Shown piece after piece: positions 7,688-13,618 of a DNA stretch of 14,708 bases. Position 1 is the stretch's first letter; each line of letters begins with the position of its first letter. Origin of the DNA: an uncultured Clostridia bacterium (lineage in GTDB: Bacteria > Bacillota > Clostridia > Oscillospirales > Acutalibacteraceae); assembly GCA_937901145.1 (NCBI GenBank), contig CALCHE010000203.1, positions 1 to 14,708 on the forward strand, written 5' to 3'. The translations under genes were made by a program, and so were the position numbers. Below the pieces are notes generated by a model. The model was not told the DNA's origin. It saw only the letters and a program-made list of their open reading frames with translations, and searched no databases.

Positions 7688-8446
7688 TTAAAGCAGAGCG
7701 GCAAACTCTTCGTAGGCCTTCGGATTAGCAAAAACAACATCTTCAGGCCCTGTAAAGCTGATTTCTTTGCCGTCATAATTCAGTGCGGTTCCGCCTGCCT
7801 CTTTTAAAATCAGTGTTCCTGCAGCAATATCCCACGGCTGTAAAGACTTCTCAAAAAAGACCTCACATCTGCCACAGGCTATCATACATACGTCGTAGGC
7901 AGCCGATCCGCTTCTGCGAATATCGCGCGACAAATCAAAAACCTTTCTTAAAAGAGCGAAGGTTTCATCTGTGTTTTCAGGATGGTAAGGAGACGTACCG
8001 AAAAGAGCAAGTCCGTCAGAGAGAGGTCGGTCACTTACGCTTATTTTTTCACCGTTCAGATAAGCTCCCTTACCTTTTTCCGCGCTGAAAATTTCATCGG
8101 TATAGGGATTATATACGACACCTGCAATAACACTGTTTTCTTCGCAGAGAGCTACAGAAATGCAGCTACAACGGTAGTTCTGCATAAAGTTTGTAGTGCC
8201 GTCAATAGGGTCGATTATAAAGCGCAGAGCCTTGCTTTCAAAATCGTTTTCACTTTCTTCACCGACAAACTCAGCTTCAGGAAACTTCAGAGCAAGCTCT
8301 TTAAATAAAAAGTCCTGTACTGCCACATCGTACTTAGTAACAAAGTTTTTCTTACCTTCCTTAGCTGTTATTGATGCTTCCTGATTATGCGCAGAAAGAA
8401 TAATCTCTCCGGCTTCTTTTACAGTTTCAATAATTTTATTAATCAT
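7688..8446 (-). CDS. Inositol monophosphatase family protein
   Basis: A 252-residue Mg-dependent phosphatase of the IMPase/FBPase-like fold. Members hydrolyse inositol monophosphates, fructose bisphosphate or related sugar phosphates. The metal-site motifs are complete: VGEES (61-65, Glu63/Glu64), DPIDGTTNF (79-87, Asp79 and Asp82) and the C-terminal WDIAAG (205-210, Asp206). Length is normal. RBS AGAGGAA precedes the ATG. It is the last gene of a three-gene operon, 35 bases after the phosphodiesterase gene and just before the operon terminator. No signal peptide, so cytoplasmic. Which phosphorylated substrate it uses cannot be told from the motifs; inositol phosphate is only one possibility. 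Confidence 0.94.
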   Translation of the reverse strand: MINKIIETVKEAGEIILSAHNQEASITAKEGKKNFVTKYDVAVQDFLFKELALKFPEAEFVGEESENDFESKALRFIIDPIDGTTNFMQNYRCSCISVALCEENSVIAGVVYNPYTDEIFSAEKGKGAYLNGEKISVSDRPLSDGLALFGTSPYHPENTDETFALLRKVFDLSRDIRRSGSAAYDVCMIACGRCEVFFEKSLQPWDIAAGTLILKEAGGTALNYDGKEISFTGPEDVVFANPKAYEEFAALL

Positions 8447-8481
8447 AGTAAATTCCTCTTATATTTAATTTTAGATTCTTT

Positions 8482-9396
8482 TTAAAGAAGCTCAGACTCG
8501 TGATGAACCTTTGAGATTCCGGGACTTGCACCAGTTAAATGCGAAATATCACGGTATTCACCGCTATAATCCGCAAATAAATCCTCGGGAATCTGTGACG
8601 TCCAGCCTTTTTCATCAAAAGCGGGAGAATCTATCCCCATACCGTAAAGCACGATAGCTGAAAGATCCCTGATATTCATTTCTTTTATCTCTGTGTGGTT
8701 TATTCCTTTACCTGTAGCGGCGAAGGTTACGTATTTTTCCTCGTCCGTCCATCCGCCGTGGCTTCCCTTACCCTCTTTGCTATTAGTTCCGCCGTGGTCT
8801 GCTATTACCATAAAGAGTGTATTTTCAGTAATACCTGCATCCTCTGTAGCAGAATAAACCTCACCGATAAGTTGATCTACCCGGTGAATACGTTCCATAA
8901 AAGCAGGCAACCCGTATCCCATTCTGTGGCCTGCACCGTCAACGCTGTCAAAGTGAACAAACAAGAAATCAGGCCTGTTTTCACGGATATAATCACAGAT
9001 AACAGGCGTAAGTTCCTCATCGCGTGCAGTAGCATGGGAAACACCAATGTTGTTTTCAACTATGCCGTAAGTAATGGGGTTCCAATCACAGTATGAGCCG
9101 AGAACCGCGCTGGGACAAGACTCTCTTATCCTTCTGAAAAGAGAAGGGAAGGGAGAATTCACATCGTAAGGCACAGAGGATACAATATCATTTGTAAGCT
9201 TATGCACCTCAGGTCCTACACCGATAAGCATAGACCCCCAGCATTCGGCACTGACGGTAGGTTTTGAAGAAAGGGCATTATATGTAAGTGCACCATTTTC
9301 GAATATTCTGTCGAAGCACGGTGTGTCAGCTTCTCTGAACCAACTACCTGCACCGTCGACACCGATTACAATTATATGTTCGTATTTTCTTTTCAT
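8482..9396 (-). CDS. Alkaline-phosphatase-superfamily phosphodiesterase/pyrophosphatase-like protein
   Basis: A 304-residue type I phosphodiesterase/nucleotide-pyrophosphatase-like member of the alkaline phosphatase superfamily, which hydrolyses phosphate mono- or diesters with two zinc ions. VIGVDGAG (10-17) gives metal ligand Asp14. KPTVSAECWGSMLIG (45-59) holds the probable nucleophile (Thr47, or Ser49 if the alignment shifts). HFDSVDGAGH (148-157) gives Asp150 and His157, ADHGG (199-203) gives Asp200/His201, and GSHGGW (211-216) gives His213. No signal peptide is visible, unlike many family members, so it appears cytoplasmic. Its ATG overlaps the stop of the MBL gene as ATGA, a sign of translational coupling. 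The metal set looks complete; the substrate is not determinable. Confidence 0.9.
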   Translation of the reverse strand: MKRKYEHIIVIGVDGAGSWFREADTPCFDRIFENGALTYNALSSKPTVSAECWGSMLIGVGPEVHKLTNDIVSSVPYDVNSPFPSLFRRIRESCPSAVLGSYCDWNPITYGIVENNIGVSHATARDEELTPVICDYIRENRPDFLFVHFDSVDGAGHRMGYGLPAFMERIHRVDQLIGEVYSATEDAGITENTLFMVIADHGGTNSKEGKGSHGGWTDEEKYVTFAATGKGINHTEIKEMNIRDLSAIVLYGMGIDSPAFDEKGWTSQIPEDLFADYSGEYRDISHLTGASPGISKVHHESELL

Positions 9397-10163
9397 AACT
9401 CAACAGATTTACATATTTCAGGAACAATGAACTCAATTTCGGGATGATTCTTTTCCACTGTTTTTTTTAGCCTTTTGACACTTACATTTCTCGTAAGCGG
9501 AGGAAAGGCATCATCAAAATGGTCCACGAGGATTTTTTTCGGATGATATTTGGCTATAAAGTCTTTGGTTTTTTCGGGTACGAAAACACTGCCACCGTTA
9601 GCGAGGATCAGAAGATCTGCATCCTTTGGATAAACCTCTTCGGGATGCTCACGGAATGAGCCTGTCAGAAATATCTTTTTTCCTTCTGCTTCAATCTCAT
9701 AAGCAACGATTTCTCCGCCCTCGGGCATCTGATGGTTCATACCGGCCTGCCATAACAGACGCGGAAATCCGACGATGCATTTGGGTACTACAGAAAGAAT
9801 ATAAAGCGGATCGAAAATAATATGTCTGAATCTGCGCGGACGAATAGTATAATCGCCTATTTTTATCGTATCATCGGGTTTTATAGTTTTTACCCTGTTC
9901 TCAGAAACTCCCATTTTCACCAAACTGTTCTTCGGTGTTTCAGTACAGTAAACAGAAACACTTTTATCTTTTTCAGTGAGCTCGGGGATACTGTATATAT
10001 GATCGAAATGTCCGTGAGTTACAAAGACCGCATTAAAACCGGTAAAACCTTCTATGGGAGTAGTTTCCAAATGCTTATTCATACGCACAAATGGGTCGAA
10101 AAGCAATTTGGTTTTTCCGTCATCAATTCCGATAGTAGCCGTTCCGTACCAGGTAACCTTCAT
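9393..10163 (-). CDS. MBL-fold metal-dependent hydrolase (UlaG/YtnP-like group)
   Basis: A 256-residue metallo-beta-lactamase-fold protein, first gene of the operon with the phosphodiesterase and IMPase genes. FVTHGHFDH (47-55) gives His50, His52, Asp54 and His55. His114 (RRFRH) and His215 (VDHFDD) are probable further ligands. The strand that usually ends in GDT reads LTGSFREH (167-173), so the bridging Asp appears replaced by Ser169, which may alter or reduce metal binding. I chose the ATG at 10163: AAAGGAT lies nine bases upstream, whereas the ATG at 10172 sits inside that ribosome site. Its stop overlaps the next start (ATGA). Fold assignment is strong; it could be a sugar-phosphate lactonase, phosphodiesterase or another hydrolase. 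Confidence 0.9.
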   Translation of the reverse strand: MKVTWYGTATIGIDDGKTKLLFDPFVRMNKHLETTPIEGFTGFNAVFVTHGHFDHIYSIPELTEKDKSVSVYCTETPKNSLVKMGVSENRVKTIKPDDTIKIGDYTIRPRRFRHIIFDPLYILSVVPKCIVGFPRLLWQAGMNHQMPEGGEIVAYEIEAEGKKIFLTGSFREHPEEVYPKDADLLILANGGSVFVPEKTKDFIAKYHPKKILVDHFDDAFPPLTRNVSVKRLKKTVEKNHPEIEFIVPEICKSVEL

Positions 10164-10188
10164 ATTAAACATCCTTTCATATAACCGT

Positions 10189-10209
10189 TAGAAACTCTGT
10201 GTGTTTCTA
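10189..10209. promoter_or_regulatory. Palindrome at the transcription start of the MBL operon (possible operator)
   Basis: A perfect 7-bp inverted repeat TAGAAAC-N7-GTTTCTA (arms 10189-10195 and 10203-10209) beginning just downstream of the -10 box. The position overlaps the expected start site (about 10210), where a repressor would bind. It could instead form a small 5'-leader hairpin. No regulator gene lies nearby. Confidence 0.4.
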
Positions 10210-10216
10210 TGATTTC

Positions 10217-10246
10217 ATTATACGAAAAAAACGGTAAACAAAGCAA
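10217..10246 (-). promoter_or_regulatory. Promoter of the MBL/phosphodiesterase/IMPase operon
   Basis: Minus strand: TTGCTT (10246-10241), 18-base spacer, perfect TATAAT (10222-10217). The leader to the MBL start is about 47 bases. This is the only convincing promoter upstream of the three-gene operon. Confidence 0.65.
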
Positions 10247-10315
10247 AAATAGTCAATGAAATATATGTAAACAATAGACCCGATGCCCTATTAACTCAAA
10301 GGATAACAAACTACA

Positions 10316-10780
10316 TTATTTCAGCGTTTTCATCAGTCCCTCACAGGCCTCAGAAATATCCCTGTAGGTTACATCAAACCTTCCTGAATACCACGGATCT
10401 GCCACGTCGCTGCCTTTGCGGTCTGTATAGTCCATCATTCTGCGAACCTTACCTTCAGGATCCTTACCGAAAATTCTGCCTATATTACGGATGTTCATAC
10501 TATCCATAGCGATAAAAAGGTCATACTTGTCATAGTCGCTTTTTTTGAGCTGGACAGCTCTTTTACCTTCACAGGAAATACCGTGCTTTTTCAGCTCTTC
10601 TCTGGCAGGAGGATAAACAGGATTACCGATGTCTCCCCATATTTCTTCCGTGCTTGTGGCAGAAGAAGCTACTGAAAAATCCTGCTCTCTTCCATTCTTT
10701 CGCATCATATCTCTGAATATAAACTCTGCCATAGGTGAACGACATATATTGCCGTGGCAGACGAACATTATCCTGATCAT
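10316..10780 (-). CDS. Low-molecular-weight protein-tyrosine phosphatase
   Basis: A 154-residue cytosolic LMW-PTP, which dephosphorylates phosphotyrosine, often on bacterial tyrosine kinases or exopolysaccharide machinery, or other phospho-proteins. The N-terminal P-loop VCHGNICRSPMAE (7-19) fits C-x5-R-S with nucleophile Cys8 and Arg14. The general-acid loop ADPWYSG (127-133) supplies Asp128. Length is typical. I chose the ATG at 10780 because AGAGGG lies six bases upstream; the longer ORF beginning at 10894 overlaps the preceding gene and its extra residues have no family similarity. It follows the small zinc-ribbon gene by 28 bases, so the two are probably one transcript. No tyrosine kinase gene is in the window. 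No obvious terminator follows it. Confidence 0.95.
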   Translation of the reverse strand: MIRIMFVCHGNICRSPMAEFIFRDMMRKNGREQDFSVASSATSTEEIWGDIGNPVYPPAREELKKHGISCEGKRAVQLKKSDYDKYDLFIAMDSMNIRNIGRIFGKDPEGKVRRMMDYTDRKGSDVADPWYSGRFDVTYRDISEACEGLMKTLK

Positions 10781-10808
10781 ATACAACCCTCTTTCATTTA
10801 CATAACAG

Positions 10809-11033
10809 TTACTTTTTCGGCAGCTCATCACACCAACCCTTGGTTTTACAGTGAGGACACACCAACATATATTCATCTTCGGAATGCTCAGCAAAAATCA
10901 CTTTTATCCATCCGATACTGAACTCTTTAAGACAGTGTTTGCATCTGAAGCGATGCGATGCAATATATTTTGCCAATATGACGACTATCGCAACAGCAAT
11001 TACCGGAATAAGAACGGTAAAGAAATATTCCAT
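10809..11033 (-). CDS. Small membrane-anchored zinc-ribbon protein
   Basis: A 74-residue protein I cannot name. Residues 4-24 form one hydrophobic membrane segment. After a short basic stretch (SHRFR) come two CxxC pairs, CKHC (31-34) and CPHC (59-62), spaced as in a zinc ribbon, and an extra Cys68. The positive residues after the helix suggest a cytoplasmic ribbon. RBS AAGGGG precedes the ATG. It is the first gene of an apparent two-gene operon with the LMW-PTP. The ribosome site, CxxC spacing and context support a real gene. Confidence 0.82.
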   Translation of the reverse strand: MEYFFTVLIPVIAVAIVVILAKYIASHRFRCKHCLKEFSIGWIKVIFAEHSEDEYMLVCPHCKTKGWCDELPKK

Positions 11034-11071
11034 GCTTTCATCCCCTTTGTCGTCTCTTATTTACACAACTG

Positions 11072-11100
11072 ATTATATCACACTTAAAACAGAAATGCCA
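11072..11100 (-). promoter_or_regulatory. Promoter of the zinc-ribbon/LMW-PTP operon (extended -10)
   Basis: Minus strand: extended -10 TGATATAAT (TATAAT at 11077-11072). The -35 position at 17-base spacing (TGGCAT, 11100-11095) is poor and falls in the stem of the neighbouring terminator, so the extended -10 would carry recognition. Confidence 0.5.
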
Positions 11101-11116
11101 CCCTTTCGGATGGCAT
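11085..11116 (-). terminator. Terminator of the minus-strand metallophosphoesterase gene
   Basis: Minus-strand RNA forms a 9-bp stem (ATGCCATCC with GGGTGGCAT, one G-U pair) closed by a GAAA tetraloop at 11104-11107, followed by TTTCTGTTTT. The complementary strand has a C-A mismatch in the stem, so the minus orientation is favoured, although a six-T tract also follows on the plus side. Confidence 0.72.
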
Positions 11117-11145
11117 CTTTTTTATCGGTGCTTACGGCACATTTT

Positions 11146-12393
11146 TTAATCGGGATAAGTTACCTGTCTACCCGTAACAGCTTCTATCAGATTACCGTAA
11201 ACGACAGTAGCAAATTTCTGAACCATTCCCTTAACGGCAAATTCACGTGCCATTTTATATTTAAATTCATCACCGTTTTCCTTTTCTTCCTTTACGGTTC
11301 CGAAATCATAATTATCGAACATTCTCTCCACTCTTGTCTCATAAGAGGAGGTATCCTTTTCATCTACCTCGATTACACGGTATCCGCACTGTGTGGAATG
11401 GAAAAGACCGATGTAGCGTGTGCTGAGAGAATTCACGATGTCTATACCTTTATACTTTACTCCGAAGGCGTTCGTATGGTCGTGTCCTGTAAACATAGCG
11501 AGAACATCACCTTTTTCCACCATAGCGTCAAACTGTCCGTAGTTGGCATAACCGGGACAGGGAGTCTCTCTTATGGTACCGTAATTCACACCTTCGGGGT
11601 CGAACATATAATATTCGTCTTCATTGTATAAATGCTTGTATGAGTAGGATTTATGAGAATCCGACTTCTGAAGGGCATCGTAGATTTCTCCGACAATTAT
11701 GTGCTGAAAGACGAGAGAATTCACTTTCTCTCCGTCATTTTCTTTCCTGAGCTTATCTGATGTCTGCTCATACCACTGCACCTGATCACTCTGAACACAG
11801 CTGTATCTGCCCTCTTCGTCATAATCTCCCGAATCGAAAACCCATAGATTGAATTTCACTTTTTCTCCGTCAGAGGAAAGGACAGGAATGTTATATGTAC
11901 CGCAGCCGCTTAGTTCCTCACCGTCATCTACGGAAACCGAACAGGAAAAGGTGTTATAGTATGCCATCAGCTCTTCCCTCGACATGGCTCCCTGCTCCGA
12001 ATCGTGATTACCGAAGGTTACTGCCACGGGAATCTTTCTCGAATCAAATATATTCATCAGCGCATTGATCAGCTTTTTGGTGTCCTCTGCACTTTCACAG
12101 TTAAGGACTATATCACCTGTCAGCATAACTATATCTGGCTTTTCTGTGTCACAGGCCTTCTCGACCATCCAGAGTGTGGGATCAAGGTTATGATTATGCT
12201 TCAGATGTGTATCGGGGATATGTAAGATTTTAAGCTTACCGTCTTCACCGAATCTGATAGTTTTATCCGTTTCATTCTGACTGTCAGCAGGATTATAGTT
12301 CACGCTGCTGTATTCGGGTCTTATCGACAGAGCTAATGTGCCTGCTATTATGACGACTAATATGAGCGAAACTATTTTAAAGACTTTCTTCAT
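11146..12393 (-). CDS. Membrane-anchored or secreted calcineurin-like metallophosphoesterase
   Basis: A 415-residue dinuclear-metal phosphoesterase of the Dcr2/purple-acid-like group. The N-terminus (KKVFKIVSLILVVIIAGTLAL, 2-22) is a signal peptide or single membrane anchor, so the enzyme acts outside the membrane. Metal motifs: PDTHL (60-64, Asp61/His63), LTGDIV (91-96, Asp94), FGNHD (127-131), FQHI (229-232, His231) and TGHDH (302-306, His304/His306), a complete set. RBS GGAGG lies at good spacing upstream. It is monocistronic, with promoter 12432-12460 and a terminator beyond its stop. It is divergent from a second metallophosphoesterase gene. Phosphate scavenging from organic esters is likely but not shown. 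Confidence 0.93.
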   Translation of the reverse strand: MKKVFKIVSLILVVIIAGTLALSIRPEYSSVNYNPADSQNETDKTIRFGEDGKLKILHIPDTHLKHNHNLDPTLWMVEKACDTEKPDIVMLTGDIVLNCESAEDTKKLINALMNIFDSRKIPVAVTFGNHDSEQGAMSREELMAYYNTFSCSVSVDDGEELSGCGTYNIPVLSSDGEKVKFNLWVFDSGDYDEEGRYSCVQSDQVQWYEQTSDKLRKENDGEKVNSLVFQHIIVGEIYDALQKSDSHKSYSYKHLYNEDEYYMFDPEGVNYGTIRETPCPGYANYGQFDAMVEKGDVLAMFTGHDHTNAFGVKYKGIDIVNSLSTRYIGLFHSTQCGYRVIEVDEKDTSSYETRVERMFDNYDFGTVKEEKENGDEFKYKMAREFAVKGMVQKFATVVYGNLIEAVTGRQVTYPD

Positions 12394-12431
12394 TTTTCTT
12401 TCCTCCGTAATAATAAATATATTACACTGTC

Positions 12432-12460
12432 ATAATAACATATTTAATATCCTTTTTCAA
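12432..12460 (-). promoter_or_regulatory. Promoter of the minus-strand metallophosphoesterase
   Basis: Minus strand: TTGAAA (12460-12455), 17-base spacer, TATTAT (12437-12432), about 39 bases before the start codon. It is divergent from the plus-strand promoter 62 bases away. Confidence 0.75.
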
Positions 12461-12521
12461 TAGTGCTGTGTTTTACCCTGTGAAGAACAGAAGAATAAAT
12501 ATATTCACCTTTTTTCTCTTA

Positions 12522-12550
12522 TTGACATTTTCTGTGTAATGAGTTAAAAT
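12522..12550 (+). promoter_or_regulatory. Promoter of the plus-strand metallophosphoesterase
   Basis: TTGACA (12522-12527), 17-base spacer, TAAAAT (12545-12550). The expected start near 12557 is almost at the ribosome site GAGGTG (12558-12563), so the leader would be only about 13 bases. Confidence 0.78.
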
Positions 12551-12569
12551 TAAAACCGAGGTGATAATT

Positions 12570-13529
12570 ATGATACATACATTTATGAAAACTTTAGCAA
12601 TTTTCCTTTCAATTTTTATTTTCTTCCCCATAGGAAGTGCCCCGGAAGCTATCGAAAAAACAGACGCTGAAAGCTGTCTGATTTCCGCTACAGTTTTATC
12701 CGACCTTCATATGGAAGGAACCAATCCCGAACGCCATAAACGTGTCGGTAATGTTTTACGTGCCGCAAAGAGAGCTGATAACGACCTTCTCCTGCTTCTC
12801 GGTGACAACACAATGAACGGACAGGTCATAGAAACTCTTTTCGCTTACGGACTCGTCAGCCGTTTCTTTGACTCAGATGATGTTATCGTTTCTCCCGGAA
12901 ACCACGATATGGACACAAGCGAAAACACCAACGGCACCTTCGAAACACTCTATAACCGCTATGTTACTATGAGAAACATTTATTTCGGTGATGACGGTGA
13001 TAAGGTATACTTCAGCCGCGAAGAAAAAGGTTATAAGTTCATCGTGCTTGGCGGTGAGGGCCGTACAGGTGAAGACGGCAAGCAGATTCTCAGCGACGAA
13101 CAGCTTAATTGGCTTGAAGGTGAGCTTGCTGAGGCTAAGGAAAGCGGTAAGCCTTGCTTCGTGCTCAATCACTACCTTGTATACGGTCGAAACGGTGGAC
13201 GCTCTTATGCCGGTTTCAATATCGCAGATCAGAATGACCGTCTGACAGAAATTCTCGAGGGAAGCGGTGTGCGCACCTTCTATTTCTGCGGTCACTCTCA
13301 TTACGGTGTAAGCGATGATTCAGTACAGACCGCAAACAATGTCACATATATCAATCTTCCCGCTACAGGCAATCCCGGAAACTACTATCCCGCAAACGAA
13401 GAGTGCGGAGCAGACGGTATAGGTATGCAGATGGAGGTTTACGAAAGCAGTGTAGTTCTCCGCTTCCGCAACTATATCACAGGCCAGTGGCTCGAAGGCT
13501 ACGACAGCTATGTATTTGAGCTTGACTGA
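12570..13529 (+). CDS. Secreted calcineurin-like metallophosphoesterase
   Basis: A 319-residue phosphoesterase, the only plus-strand gene. Residues 1 to about 24 (TLAIFLSIFIFFPIGSA core) form a signal peptide, so it is exported. Metal-site motifs are complete: LSDLHM (43-48, Asp45/His47), LGDN (78-80 Gly-Asp-Asn, Asp79), PGNHD (109-113), LNHY (199-202, His201) and CGHSH (240-244, His242/His244). I chose the ATG at 12570, six bases after GAGGTG; an in-frame GTG at 12561 lies inside that ribosome site. It is monocistronic between its promoter and the hairpin at 13553. It belongs to a different subgroup from its divergent neighbour (shorter, other spacing), so the pair is not a recent tandem duplication. 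Phosphomonoester or diester substrate unknown. Confidence 0.93.
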   Translation: MIHTFMKTLAIFLSIFIFFPIGSAPEAIEKTDAESCLISATVLSDLHMEGTNPERHKRVGNVLRAAKRADNDLLLLLGDNTMNGQVIETLFAYGLVSRFFDSDDVIVSPGNHDMDTSENTNGTFETLYNRYVTMRNIYFGDDGDKVYFSREEKGYKFIVLGGEGRTGEDGKQILSDEQLNWLEGELAEAKESGKPCFVLNHYLVYGRNGGRSYAGFNIADQNDRLTEILEGSGVRTFYFCGHSHYGVSDDSVQTANNVTYINLPATGNPGNYYPANEECGADGIGMQMEVYESSVVLRFRNYITGQWLEGYDSYVFELD

Positions 13530-13552
13530 TGACAGGACAATAAAATAAACAT

Positions 13553-13590
13553 ACCCCTGACCTTCAACACATAAAGGTCAGGGGTTATTG
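13553..13590 (+). terminator. Bidirectional terminator between convergent genes
   Basis: A perfect 12-bp stem (13553-13564 and 13574-13585, core CCCCTGACCTT/AAGGTCAGGGG) with a 9-base loop. A T-rich tract follows on the plus side (TTATTGTTT) and a weaker one on the minus side. It probably ends both the plus-strand phosphoesterase gene and the minus-strand glycosidase gene. Confidence 0.85.
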
Positions 13591-13599
13591 TTTGCTGTT

Positions 13600-13618
13600 A
13601 TGTAATCAATAATTACAT
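13600..13618. repeat. Small inverted repeat next to the glycosidase stop codon
   Basis: ATGTAAT-CAATA-ATTACAT, a perfect 7-bp AT-rich hairpin immediately after the stop codon of the minus-strand glycosidase gene. It has too little GC to terminate well on its own and may assist the larger hairpin at 13553. Confidence 0.4.

Noticed and set aside
10261..10312. Possible terminator after the tyrosine phosphatase gene (AATAG/CTATT)
   Set aside because: Five weak pairs with a large unpaired centre and no clean T tract; termination there is not supported.
10781..10894. N-terminal extension of the tyrosine phosphatase ORF
   Set aside because: It runs into the preceding gene and has no similarity to the family; the P-loop must lie near the true N-terminus.
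10939..11631. A 230-residue hydrophobic plus-strand open frame
   Set aside because: It overlaps the zinc-ribbon gene, a terminator and the metallophosphoesterase gene on the other strand; no start signals and no recognisable domain.
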